Shown piece after piece: positions 7,697-15,427 of a stretch of 32,615 bases of DNA. The position numbers and the translations under genes were made by a program. Below the pieces are notes generated by a model. That model was not told the origin of the DNA, searched no databases, and saw only the letters and a list, made by a program, of their open reading frames with translations. Position 1 is the first letter of the stretch. Each line of letters opens with the position of its first letter. Source of the DNA: Proteobacteria bacterium UBA6920 (lineage in GTDB: Bacteria; Pseudomonadota; Gammaproteobacteria; SG8-11); the NCBI GenBank assembly GCA_002448875.1, contig DKAS01000171.1:30618-63232 (forward strand), read 5' to 3'.

Positions 7697-9346
7697 ATGT
7701 CAGTCCAGAATATTTATGGTTACGTTCGGCGGTCGCTGCAGACGATGATGGCGGCGCCCGGCAGGACACCCACAAGGCTGATTTGCCTGCTGTTGCCTCT
7801 TTGGCTGACGGCGTGCGGCGACGGCCTGGACAACGGGCAGATCCTGAGTGGCACGCTGACGGGGCTGCAGCCGGCAACCAGCGTGACGCTGCAGAACAAG
7901 GGCGGTGATGATCTGGTGTTGAGCGCCAACGGCCGGTTCGAATTCGCTACGCCGCTGCAATATGGATCGAGCTACGAGGTCACCATCCTTACCCGGTCGG
8001 ACGAACTGGATTGTGTGCTGGCTAATACAAAAGGCATCGTTTTGCACGAGCGCATCGACGACATCACTGTCGACTGTGTCTCATGGAAAATCGCCACCCG
8101 GATCAGCGACGAATATGGCAGCTACACCAATCCCGCCATGGACAGGGCATCCAATGGCGACGCGTTCGTGGCGTGGACGGGCATCAATGAGCCGCGTACC
8201 CGCATCTGGGTGAATCACTACGTGGCGGGAAGGGGCTGGGGCGAAGCGGTCAAGATCAACCAGACGCGCGGCGCCGGGCCTGCGGTGGCTACCAACGATC
8301 GCGGCGAGGCCATCGTGGTCTGGTCGGCGGGTATGGACAATACCGCCTTCGACATCTGGTTCAGCCGCTATTCCGCGGACACAGGCTGGAGCCTTGCCGA
8401 GATGATTGGTCCGGACATCGGCGGATCGTCGGTCGATCCGGTCATCGCCATGGACGCCAACGGCAACGCCCTGGTGGTGTGGACCCGCAAAAGCCGCCAG
8501 GGCAATGGCCACACGCTCTGGTCCGCGGCCTATGCCGTCGGATTCGGCTGGAGCGCTCCTGAACAGATCGATACCGGCGGTGACGCGCCCAGCATCGGCG
8601 CAGTTGCCATGGAGCAGGATGAAAATGGCCAGGCCGTGATCGTGTGGACCCGGGCGCAGGGTGGGTTGCATTCGCTCTGGTCCAACACTTATTCCGGCGC
8701 CGGCGGCTGGAGTTCGCCGACGGCGCTGGCCAGGAACGTTACCGGCGGCAAGGAACGGCCGGCGCTGGCCATGAACGCCGCGGGCGAGGCGATGACGGTG
8801 TGGAGCGAAAGCATTACCGCCGACGATGGGACGGTGTCGATCGCGCTGCGCTCCATGCGTTTCAGCTTCGCCGCCGGCTGGTTTGACGCCAGCAGCGTCA
8901 ATACCGCGGACTGGGGTGATGTCGCCGTGCCGGAACTGGGTATCGACCGCGATGGCAATGCGCTGACCGCATGGCGGCAGACGGCTATGCCCGGAACCGC
9001 CGTCGGACTGGCGCCTTTCGTCGCGGCGGGCGCCTGGGGCGAGCCGCTGACCACGGCGGTGGAAGGATGCCTGTTCGTCCGCCTGGCGGTGAACAATGGC
9101 GGCGACGCCGTCATCCTGTGGGACAGCAGGGACCCGACGGGGGTAACGCGCAATATGCATCTCAGCCAGTACAATTCGACCGCAGGTTGGGGAGCGCCGG
9201 TCGTGGTGCAATCAAGGGTCAATTTCGCCGGCGTTCCCCTGCTTGCATTGACCAATGATGGCCATGTGATGATGGTCTGGGCGCACAATACTGATACAAG
9301 CTCCGAAATTCTAGCGGCCCGGTATCTTTTCCCTGCGGGTTCATGA
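7697..9346 (+). CDS. Beta-propeller-like surface lipoprotein with eight D-x-x-G-x-A-x-x-V/A-W repeats
   Basis: A 549-residue predicted lipoprotein. ATG 7697 is preferred because a G-rich site (GGGGGA) lies just upstream; in-frame TTG/ATG codons at 7676 and 7679 are possible but less well placed. The signal ends in LLLPLWLTAC, with C40 as lipid acceptor. An N-terminal beta module (SGTLTGLQPATSVTLQN ... LSANGRFEFATPL) is common in proteobacterial surface lipoproteins. Eight repeats follow at spacings of 49-57 residues, each with a motif such as DANGNALVVW, NDRGEAIVVW, DRDGNALTAW or NNGGDAVILW, usually followed 25-35 residues later by a GW motif. This periodicity fits a seven- or eight-bladed propeller. 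No catalytic motif is visible; a binding or adhesion role is inference. Confidence 0.75.
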   Translation: MSVQNIYGYVRRSLQTMMAAPGRTPTRLICLLLPLWLTACGDGLDNGQILSGTLTGLQPATSVTLQNKGGDDLVLSANGRFEFATPLQYGSSYEVTILTRSDELDCVLANTKGIVLHERIDDITVDCVSWKIATRISDEYGSYTNPAMDRASNGDAFVAWTGINEPRTRIWVNHYVAGRGWGEAVKINQTRGAGPAVATNDRGEAIVVWSAGMDNTAFDIWFSRYSADTGWSLAEMIGPDIGGSSVDPVIAMDANGNALVVWTRKSRQGNGHTLWSAAYAVGFGWSAPEQIDTGGDAPSIGAVAMEQDENGQAVIVWTRAQGGLHSLWSNTYSGAGGWSSPTALARNVTGGKERPALAMNAAGEAMTVWSESITADDGTVSIALRSMRFSFAAGWFDASSVNTADWGDVAVPELGIDRDGNALTAWRQTAMPGTAVGLAPFVAAGAWGEPLTTAVEGCLFVRLAVNNGGDAVILWDSRDPTGVTRNMHLSQYNSTAGWGAPVVVQSRVNFAGVPLLALTNDGHVMMVWAHNTDTSSEILAARYLFPAGS

Positions 9347-9379
9347 TGTTGCGTGAACTCAGGACATCCACCAAACATC

Positions 9380-9654
9380 AATCTGGGACAACCACGCGTT
9401 CTCTTCAAATCCTTCAAATCTGAATCTTCAAATCTGAATCTGGGACAGTCACGAATTCCCTTCACCCAGGGCGGCACCCTAAATCCCGGAATATTTCTGT
9501 TGCGGGAAGCTGGTTTAGGCGGCCGTTTGCCAGTGCAACACAAAATGGCTAGTTGTCCCGCGGTCCCCAGGTTAAGAATTTTTCTCGGTTTATCAATCGA
9601 ATGGGTCGTTCGGTGAGTGTCCCAGCTCTCGCTCCTGTGAGTGTCCCAACTCTC
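9380..9654. mobile_element. Non-coding MITE/REP-like element with doubled inverted ends
   Basis: The left end carries AATCTGGGACA twice (9380-9390 and 9437-9447), the second continuing as CTGGGACAGTCAC (9440-9452). The right end carries GTGAGTGTCCCA followed by G/A and CTCTC twice, 24 bases apart (9613-9630 and 9637-9654). GTGAGTGTCCCAG is the reverse complement of CTGGGACAGTCAC with one mismatch in 13, so the two ends are terminal inverted repeats, each duplicated. The roughly 160 bases between contain no credible gene. This architecture fits a non-autonomous element mobilised in trans, for example by a REP-associated tyrosine transposase, though no transposase lies in the window. Element type and exact borders are inference. 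Confidence 0.55.
9413..9440. repeat. Two perfect 14-bp tandem repeats
   Basis: TTCAAATCTGAATC occurs twice back to back (9413-9426 and 9427-9440), preceded by a partial copy TTCAAATC at 9404-9411. It lies between the two copies of the left end of the MITE-like element, so it may reflect slippage or end duplication. Confidence 0.8.
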
Positions 9655-9776
9655 TAACTCTCTTTTCTTGCTATTTTTTACAAACGATAGCTCGATGATG
9701 CCTTTGGTCAGGGTCGGCGCGGTTCGATACTTTATGGAACAACTCAAAAAGCGGATTTATGTTACTTCAGGTACTC

Positions 9777-11276
9777 ATGCGGTTGAAGGTGAGCGCAAGA
9801 CTGGGTGTTGGTTTCAGCCTGATAGCGTTTATTATCGTAGCCATGCTTATGGTTGTTCAATTTTCCATTCTGGCCGTGATGGATAATTCGTCAGCGGTGC
9901 ATCAGGAATATCAGCCACTGGCATTAACCGCGGATGAAATGGCGATTAATATCGTTCAGGTGCAGCAGTGGTTGACGGATGTTTCCGCAACCCACAACAA
10001 AGACGGGTTTCAGGAAGCGCAAGAAGCGGCGGACAATGTTGCCGCCAGCATTCATGCGTTTCGCGAAGCTTATACCAGGGAAGGCAACAGCGAAGCTCTG
10101 GAACGCTTGCGTGCCGTGGAATCCTCGTTCCATCGACTTTACGATACCGGAATCTTGATGGCGAACGCCTATATCGATCAAGGCATTGCCGCCGGTAATG
10201 TCATCATGGAGGATTTTGATGCGGCGTCTGCGGACTTGACCGCCAAAGCAACCGAATTGCGTCAAGAGCAGGTTGGCAAGGCAAAGAACAGTATGGAAGA
10301 AATTGTCGATTTCTCACACGCTCTGGAACGACGCACCCTTGTCATGGGCGGCGTGGCCCTGCTTGTTTGTCTGATGATGGGCTATATGCTGGCGCGCAGT
10401 GTGACCATGCCGTTGCGATCCATGCTGGCGGCTACCCGGGAATTGCAGCAGGGTGATGGTGATTTGACCCGCAGGCTTCCAGACTTCGGGTCCAATGAAC
10501 TGGGAGATGTGGCGCGGTCGATCAATGGCTTCATCGGTAAAATGCAAGGCGTATTGCTGGATGTCGATGCATCGGTAGATAAAGTTTACCGTTTTTGTGA
10601 AAAAGGCAGTGCGATCGCGCTGGCACTGAGTGAGGTAGCTGCCGAGCAAACGCAATCTATCGCCACGTCCAATGATTCCATCGAAAGCATCGCCGAGGCG
10701 GTGGCCTACAGTTCTCAACGTGCTGAGGAGACTAATCGGATTGCCGCTGAAGCGAGCCAGCAGGCGCACCATGGCGGCGATACGGTGGCGAAATCGGTAA
10801 CTGCCATGAAAAGTATTGCGTCGAAGATCAACCTGATCGAAGACGTTGCCTATAAGACAAACCTGCTGGCCTTGAATGCCGCGATTGAGGCCGCGCGTGC
10901 TGGCGAACACGGCAAGGGCTTTGCCGTCGTTGCCGACGAAGTGCGCAAACTGGCGGAACGCACCCAGTTGTCGGCCCAGGAAATCAGCGAGCTTTCCGTT
11001 TCCAGTGTCGATGTGGCTGAGAGGGCCGGAAAAATGCTGCAAACCATAGTGCCCTTATTCGAAAAAACTTCCAATCTGGTGCAGGAAATCGCCGCATCGA
11101 CCCGCGAGCAGAATATTGCGATTTCCAGTTTTATCGGTGCCATCAGCAAGCTGGATGAAATCGCGAGATCCGTGGCGGACAACTCCGCGCAAATCACCAG
11201 CGCGGCAAACGGTCTGAACGGTGAAACCCGGGCATTGAAAAAAACCCTGGGATTCTTTACCCTGGTGAAAGGGTAG
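9777..11276 (+). CDS. Methyl-accepting chemotaxis protein
   Basis: A transmembrane chemoreceptor of 499 residues from the ATG at 9777; an in-frame ATG at 9759 would add six residues. [13 protein letters not shown] is the usual beginning of this family, and AGG lies suitably upstream. TM1 covers about residues 13-34. A periplasmic four-helix sensor follows to about residue 184, then TM2 ([18 protein letters not shown]) and a HAMP domain with [11 protein letters not shown]. The signalling hairpin carries the hallmark [16 protein letters not shown] and [16 protein letters not shown] segments. The C-terminus (FFTLVKG) lacks the CheR/CheB-docking pentapeptide found on some receptors. The ligand is unknown. 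No che genes are nearby, so it must feed a chemosensory array encoded elsewhere. It stands alone, just after the MITE-like element. Confidence 0.9.
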   Translation: MRLKVSARLGVGFSLIAFIIVAMLMVVQFSILAVMDNSSAVHQEYQPLALTADEMAINIVQVQQWLTDVSATHNKDGFQEAQEAADNVAASIHAFREAYTREGNSEALERLRAVESSFHRLYDTGILMANAYIDQGIAAGNVIMEDFDAASADLTAKATELRQEQVGKAKNSMEEIVDFSHALERRTLVMGGVALLVCLMMGYMLARSVTMPLRSMLAATRELQQGDGDLTRRLPDFGSNELGDVARSINGFIGKMQGVLLDVDASVDKVYRFCEKGSAIALALSEVAAEQTQSIATSNDSIESIAEAVAYSSQRAEETNRIAAEASQQAHHGGDTVAKSVTAMKSIASKINLIEDVAYKTNLLALNAAIEAARAGEHGKGFAVVADEVRKLAERTQLSAQEISELSVSSVDVAERAGKMLQTIVPLFEKTSNLVQEIAASTREQNIAISSFIGAISKLDEIARSVADNSAQITSAANGLNGETRALKKTLGFFTLVKG

Positions 11277-11475
11277 TTCGAACCGAGTTTCAAAATCTTC
11301 CGGCTGTTCCGATTTGTCTCCTGGCGGGCGGTATCGTAACCGCTTTCGCATTTCGTTATACTTCCGATCGCATGTGGTGATTAATCCGGGAGAAGCATGC
11401 GGTGACAAAAGGCGCTGTTGGTTTCATCTGTCTGCCGCCGGCCGCCCGCGCCGACCGGGCGGTACCCGGCCACGT

Positions 11476-12015
11476 ATGCCTACCGTTTTAACCCATCCGG
11501 CGGTACCGCTGGGCCTGGCCTTGGCGCTGGGACGCAGGGTTGTTTCCCCGCGCCTGCTGGCGGTGGGTATCTGTGTTTCAGTCTTGCCTGATCTGGATGT
11601 GCTGGCATTTCGTTTGGGAATACCCTATGCAACGCAGTGGGGGCACCGCGGGTTCAGTCATTCCGTCCTGTTTGCCGTGCTGGTGGCGCTGTTAGGTATG
11701 CTTCTGGCGCGCCACCTGCGGGTACCGCCGCAACGGGTGTTCTGGTTTCTGCTGCTGGCCACCGCATCACATGGCATTCTCGATGCGTTTACCAATGGCG
11801 GTCTGGGGGTGGCGTTTTTCTGGCCCTGGTCGCAGGCGAGGTTTTTCGCGCCTGTGCATCCTGTCGAAGTGGCGCCCATCAGTCTTACACGTCTGCTGAC
11901 GGGGAAGGGCGCATCCGTGCTCTGGTCCGAGTTGCTTTGGGTTTGGCTGCCCTGCCTGACGCCGGCGATCATCGTCGGTACGGCACGGTATTGGCAACGG
12001 GCGCGCCGCCGCTGA
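11476..12015 (+). CDS. YdjM/DUF457-like inner-membrane metal-dependent hydrolase family protein
   Basis: A 179-residue integral membrane protein. The frame is open upstream, but MPTVLTHPAVPLGLAL is the typical family beginning, so ATG 11476 is chosen although no good Shine-Dalgarno sequence precedes it. Family motifs are present: HPAVPL at the start, SVLPDLDVLAF, a histidine-rich HRGFSHS loop, and ASHGILDAFTNGGLG. The conserved His and Asp residues are thought to bind metal. It has about four membrane helices. Relatives include E. coli YdjM, an SOS-regulated protein described as a membrane-bound hydrolase; the substrate is unknown. No LexA box was recognised upstream here. It converges with the Lrp-type gene, with only 34 bases between the two stops. 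Confidence 0.8.
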   Translation: MPTVLTHPAVPLGLALALGRRVVSPRLLAVGICVSVLPDLDVLAFRLGIPYATQWGHRGFSHSVLFAVLVALLGMLLARHLRVPPQRVFWFLLLATASHGILDAFTNGGLGVAFFWPWSQARFFAPVHPVEVAPISLTRLLTGKGASVLWSELLWVWLPCLTPAIIVGTARYWQRARRR

Positions 12016-12049
12016 CATTCCCGCGCCGCCGCCGGGCCATCGGCGTTTT

Positions 12050-12511
12050 TTAAACCGGCAGTGCCGTCTCATCCACCACCTTGCGCAGCACGAAACTGCT
12101 GTGCACGCCGGTGACGCCCTCGATGCGGGTGATCTTGTTCAGCAGCAGCGCCTGGTAGGCGTCCATGTCGGCAACTACCACCTTCACTTGATAATCCGCG
12201 TCCTGGCCGGTGATCAGCAGGCATTCCAGAACCTCGGGCAGGGCGGTAATCTTCTTTTCGAAATTGGCGAAGCGCTCCGGCGTGTGCCGGTCCATGGAAA
12301 TATGTATCAGGGCGGTCAGGCTCAAGCCCAGCTTCCTGGCGTCGACCAGGGCGCGATAGGCGGTAATGATGCCGGCTTCCTCCAGGGCGCGCACCCGGCG
12401 CAGGCAGGGGGAGGGGGACAGCCCGATGCGCTCGGCCAGGTCCTGGTTGCTGATGCGCCCGTCCTTCTGCAGCAGTTCGAGGATACGGCGGTCGTAGCGG
12501 TCCAGGTTCAT
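12050..12511 (-). CDS. Lrp/AsnC-family transcriptional regulator
   Basis: A 153-residue regulator of standard length. The N-terminal helix-turn-helix (DRYDRRILELLQKDGRISNQ, then DLAERIGLSPSPCLRRVRAL) is followed by the RAM ligand-sensing domain with the conserved VLECLLITGQDADYQVKVV segment. ATG 12511 is chosen over an upstream in-frame start because AGGA lies seven bases upstream and MNLDRYDRRIL is the family start. These proteins form octamers and sense amino acids, often leucine. The gene is divergent from leuA across about 300 bases holding a perfect 12-bp palindrome, so control of leuA and itself is plausible; the effector is not visible in the sequence. Confidence 0.9.
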   Translation of the reverse strand: MNLDRYDRRILELLQKDGRISNQDLAERIGLSPSPCLRRVRALEEAGIITAYRALVDARKLGLSLTALIHISMDRHTPERFANFEKKITALPEVLECLLITGQDADYQVKVVVADMDAYQALLLNKITRIEGVTGVHSSFVLRKVVDETALPV

Positions 12512-12561
12512 TGGATTTCCTGAAATGGGTCCGGAGAGCAATAAAATACTATAAAGTAGTG

Positions 12562-12573
12562 ATTGCGCGCAAT
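12562..12573. promoter_or_regulatory. 12-bp perfect palindrome in the lrp-type/leuA intergenic region
   Basis: ATTGCGCGCAAT is a perfect palindrome, flanked by TG and ATCA, which extend it imperfectly. It lies about 50 bases upstream of the regulator start, next to a TATAGT box on the minus strand (12553-12548) that would be its -10. A binding site for the adjacent regulator (autorepression) is a reasonable inference. Confidence 0.45.
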
Positions 12574-12595
12574 ATCATGCCGATAAGGAGGAAAA

Positions 12596-12754
12596 ATGCC
12601 AGGAAAAACGCAAGCCTGTGTTGCCGCATTCGCGGTATGCTGTTTCCCTGTCCCCGGTTTCCGGGCCTGTTTTTCATCGGCGCCAACCCGTGCCGGTGCG
12701 GCGGGTGGCCTCACAAGGGCCTTCCTGCCCCTCGCCCCACGAGGGCGAGTATGA
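12596..12754 (+). CDS. Possible 52-residue leader ORF upstream of leuA
   Basis: An ATG with an excellent ribosome binding site (AAGGAGG, four bases upstream) opens a 52-codon frame ending at TGA 12752-12754, 54 bases before the leuA start. The product would be cysteine-rich at its N-terminus (five Cys in the first 25 residues) with no leucine run, so it is not a classical leucine attenuator peptide. Hairpin-capable sequences lie within it (CCCGG-TTT-CCGGG followed by five T, and CTCGCCC/GGGCGAG near 12731-12749). It could be a real small protein, a regulatory leader, or chance; its composition is not strongly protein-like. Confidence 0.3.
   Translation: MPGKTQACVAAFAVCCFPVPGFRACFSSAPTRAGAAGGLTRAFLPLAPRGRV
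12653..12674 (+). terminator. Terminator-like hairpin in the leuA leader
   Basis: CCCGG-TTT-CCGGG (12653-12665), then CCTG and five T (12670-12674). The stem is only 5 bp with a tight loop, so it is weak. It sits between the leader ORF start and leuA, the position expected for an attenuator. Confidence 0.3.
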
Positions 12755-12808
12755 AACCCGCGGACGGTCGCCATTGCCAACGTGCCAATAACTGACAGGA
12801 ACAACAAC

Positions 12809-14476
12809 ATGTCTGGTTTCGATCACCGCCGGTATCGCCCGGCTCCCGTGGTTTCTCTGCCGCAACGCCAATGGCCGTCGCGGGTGATAACGCAAGCTCC
12901 ACGCTGGGCCAGCGTCGATCTGCGTGACGGCAACCAGGCGTTGCTGGAACCCATGAGTGTGGCGCAGAAACGCCGCATGTGGTCGTTGCTGGTGAAGCTG
13001 GGGGTGAAGGAAATCGAGGTGGGCTTCCCCTCGGCCAGCCAGCCGGAGTATGACTTCGTGCGCTGGCTGATCGAGGAAAAGCAGATTCCCGACGACGTCA
13101 CGGTGCAGGTGTTGATGCAGGCGCGGGAAGAGTTGATCGTCAAATCCTTTGAAGCCTTGCGTGGCGCGCGCCGCGCCATCATGCATGTCTACAATTCCAC
13201 GTCCACGGTGCAGCGCGAGCGGGTATTCGGCCAGGATCGCGCTGGCATCACCGCCATTGCCGTGCAGGGTGCCCGCTGGCTGCAGCGGGAGGCGGTGCGC
13301 TATCCGCAGACCGACTGGGTGTTCCAGTACAGCCCGGAAAGCTTTACCAGCACCGAAATGGACTACGCAGTGGAAATCTGCGATGCGGTGGTGGACGTGT
13401 GGCAGCCCACCCCGGAGCGGCCCTGCATCATCAATTTGCCCAGCACCGTGGAGGTAAGCACGCCCAATGTGTTCGCCGATCAGGTGGAATATTTCGCCAG
13501 CCATGTCAAACGCCGCGACAGCATCATTCTGTCGGTGCACACCCACAACGACCGCGGCTGCGCGGTAGCGGCGGCGGAGCTGGCCTTGCTGGCCGGTGCC
13601 GACCGGGTGGAAGGCACCTTGCTCGGCAACGGCGAGCGCACCGGCAATATGGACATCGTCACCCTGGCGATGAACCTCTACAGCCAGGGCGTGGATCCGC
13701 GGCTGGATCTTTCCAATCCGGATGAAATCATCCAGGTCTACGGCGAATGCACGCGCATGCCCGTGCATCCCCGCCATCCCTGGGTAGGCGAACTGGTCTA
13801 TACGGCGTTTTCCGGCAGTCACCAGGACGCGATCCGCAAGTGTCTGCACAAGCAAGGCGCCGACGAACCCTGGCAGGTGGCTTACCTGCCCATCGATCCC
13901 CGGGATATCAGCCGCGATTATCAGGCGGTGATCCGCGTCAACAGCCAATCGGGCAAGGGCGGCGTGGCGTTTGTGCTGGAGCGGGACTACGGTATGGTAT
14001 TGCCGCGCTGGCTGCAGGTGGAGCTGGCGCCACTGGTGCAGCGGGAAAGCGAGCGCCGCGGCGGCGAGGTGGACGGGCCGGCGATATATCGCTTGTTCAC
14101 CGAGCATTTTGTCCGTGATGCCACGCCGGTGAGTCTGTTGGGCTATCACCTGGACCGTGACGGTCACGATGTGATCGAAGCACGCATCATGGATGACGGC
14201 AGGGAGCATACCCTGCGCGGCAGCGGCGAGGGTGCCTTGTCCGCCTTCATCGACGCCTGGACCCGTTACCGCGGCCAGCAGGTAAGTATTATCGACTACA
14301 GCGAACACGCCCTGGGCGCGGGCACCGACGCGCGGGCCATCGCCTACGTGCAGGTCAACGTCGGCGGTAAACGCAGCTGCGGCGCGGCCTTCAATCATGA
14401 CATCGTCAGCGCCAGCCTGCAGGCGGTGTTGTCGGCGGTCAACCGGGAGCGTCTGGCACTGCAGCGCACGGCCTGA
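12809..14476 (+). CDS. leuA: 2-isopropylmalate synthase, type 2
   Basis: A 555-residue LeuA of the long type 2 class (actinobacterial/gammaproteobacterial form). It condenses acetyl-CoA with 2-oxoisovalerate, the first committed step of leucine synthesis. The N-terminal TIM barrel carries the DLRDGNQAL metal- and substrate-binding motif, [15 protein letters not shown], the [16 protein letters not shown] metal-ligand motif and [10 protein letters not shown]. The C-terminal roughly 130 residues (VSLLGYHL ... [22 protein letters not shown]) form the leucine-feedback regulatory domain. ATG 12809 is chosen, with AGGA nine bases upstream; the frame extends upstream without a better start. It stands alone, without other leu genes, divergent from an Lrp-type regulator and followed by a strong terminator, so it is a single-gene unit that may be controlled by that regulator or by its leader. 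Confidence 0.95.
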   Translation: MSGFDHRRYRPAPVVSLPQRQWPSRVITQAPRWASVDLRDGNQALLEPMSVAQKRRMWSLLVKLGVKEIEVGFPSASQPEYDFVRWLIEEKQIPDDVTVQVLMQAREELIVKSFEALRGARRAIMHVYNSTSTVQRERVFGQDRAGITAIAVQGARWLQREAVRYPQTDWVFQYSPESFTSTEMDYAVEICDAVVDVWQPTPERPCIINLPSTVEVSTPNVFADQVEYFASHVKRRDSIILSVHTHNDRGCAVAAAELALLAGADRVEGTLLGNGERTGNMDIVTLAMNLYSQGVDPRLDLSNPDEIIQVYGECTRMPVHPRHPWVGELVYTAFSGSHQDAIRKCLHKQGADEPWQVAYLPIDPRDISRDYQAVIRVNSQSGKGGVAFVLERDYGMVLPRWLQVELAPLVQRESERRGGEVDGPAIYRLFTEHFVRDATPVSLLGYHLDRDGHDVIEARIMDDGREHTLRGSGEGALSAFIDAWTRYRGQQVSIIDYSEHALGAGTDARAIAYVQVNVGGKRSCGAAFNHDIVSASLQAVLSAVNRERLALQRTA

Positions 14477-14570
14477 GGGTGGAGGTGGCCGCGGCGCGCC
14501 AGGCCATTGACCGCGCCCCATGCGCTTTCTTTTGTCGGTTCGTAAGGTATTGTAAACAGGGACTAAATTT

Positions 14571-14608
14571 CGGCCGGGTGGGGTTTGCCGCCCGGCCGTT
14601 TTGTATTT
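14571..14608 (+). terminator. Strong rho-independent terminator after leuA
   Basis: CGGCCGGG (14571-14578) pairs with CCCGGCCG (14591-14598). The stem extends inward through a T-G wobble and GG/CC to about 11 bp with a six-base loop, and is followed by TTTTGTATTT. It lies 95 bases after the leuA stop, on the leuA strand. Confidence 0.85.
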
Positions 14609-14721
14609 GATCTGATGCGACCCGGCAGGGCGGTTGACAGGATGGCGAGGGCGGTATCAAATGCCGGTGTTCGCGCCGCTCGCCGGAACTACGCACTTAC
14701 CAACTCATCAGGAAGCGAAGT

Positions 14722-15384
14722 ATGATTTTGTCAGCCTTGCGTTGCCGTTTCTCCCTTGGCCGTGTTTTTCTGCTGGCCGCCCTCGCGCTCGCGCCGGTCG
14801 CCTGCCAGCGGGTCATGACCCATCAGGCCTATGCCGGCCCGCAACGGCCGGCGGCGGAAGTCGCCACCTTTGTCGTGCCCAAGGAGTTTGAATTGAGCTT
14901 TGTGGGTGATCAGGCCATCACCATACCCCTGCTGCAGGATGGCGCCATTATCAAGGTGCTGCCGGGGCCGCAGCGCTTCGTCGTCTATTACCAGGATTTC
15001 TGGAACATCGGCGGCGATAATCAGGAAAAGTTCACCTCGCAACCCATGCAGCTGACGTTCAACGCGCAGGCCGGCGAGACTTATACCTTCACCATGCCGA
15101 CATTGCAGCGTCTGGACGATGTACGCGCCTATATCAAGACCCCGACGGTGACTCTGGTCGATGGTCAGGGCAAGGCGGTGGCCGATGCGCAGGTTATCTA
15201 TAACCAGGGCGACCGGAATTTTCTCGCCGGCTTCGCCCCGGCTACGCCGCCCGCGGCTTCCCCGCAGGCACAGGCCGAGTCACCGCCGGCCACCGGCAAC
15301 AGCAAGGCGCTGGAGATGTTGCAATACTGGTGGCGTGAAGCCGACGCCGCGCAGCGCGCCGAATTTCTGCGCACTGTCAAATAG
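14722..15384 (+). CDS. DUF2057 family periplasmic protein
   Basis: A 220-residue exported protein. A signal sequence (VFLLAALALAPVACQ) ends near residue 30; the VAC could act as a lipobox. The DUF2057 core follows: FVVPKEFELSFVGDQ, then LPGPQRFVVYYQDF and a beta-rich region with FTSQPMQLTFNAQAGETYTF. A Pro/Ala-rich linker leads to a C-terminal helix (ALEMLQYWWREADAAQRAEF). Relatives include E. coli YccT, reported to affect curli assembly; the molecular role is not settled. GGAAG upstream of ATG 14722 supports the start. It is a single gene between the leuA terminator and a convergent kinase gene. Confidence 0.8.
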   Translation: MILSALRCRFSLGRVFLLAALALAPVACQRVMTHQAYAGPQRPAAEVATFVVPKEFELSFVGDQAITIPLLQDGAIIKVLPGPQRFVVYYQDFWNIGGDNQEKFTSQPMQLTFNAQAGETYTFTMPTLQRLDDVRAYIKTPTVTLVDGQGKAVADAQVIYNQGDRNFLAGFAPATPPAASPQAQAESPPATGNSKALEMLQYWWREADAAQRAEFLRTVK

Positions 15385-15406
15385 CTGGTCGTCGCCCGCG
15401 CCGCCC

Positions 15407-15420
15407 CGCGCCCGGGCGCG
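15407..15420. terminator. GC palindrome between convergent genes
   Basis: CGCGCCCGGGCGCG is a perfect 14-bp palindrome followed by TTTCCC. It fills most of the 43-base gap between the stops of the DUF2057 gene and the kinase gene, so it may act as a bidirectional terminator; the T-tract is short. Confidence 0.4.
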
Positions 15421-15427
15421 TTTCCCT

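Noticed and set aside
9353-9616. Small protein-coding gene inside the MITE-like region
   Set aside because: The frame is built from the repeat copies, lacks a ribosome binding site and has no protein-like composition.
9380-9654. CRISPR-like array
   Set aside because: Only two copies per repeat type, in inverted orientation at the two ends, with no spacer regularity and no cas genes.
11314-11475. N-terminal extension of the YdjM-like protein
   Set aside because: The extra 54 residues are Arg/Gly-rich and not conserved-looking; the family starts at MPTVLTHPAVP.
12596-12754. Classical leucine attenuator leader peptide
   Set aside because: The small frame has no run of leucine codons; only three scattered leucines are present.
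12674-14521. 615-codon open frame on the minus strand opposite leuA
   Set aside because: It is the antisense shadow of a fully recognisable leuA; the translation is rich in His/Arg/Gln/Ala with no domain pattern. High GC produces long antisense frames.
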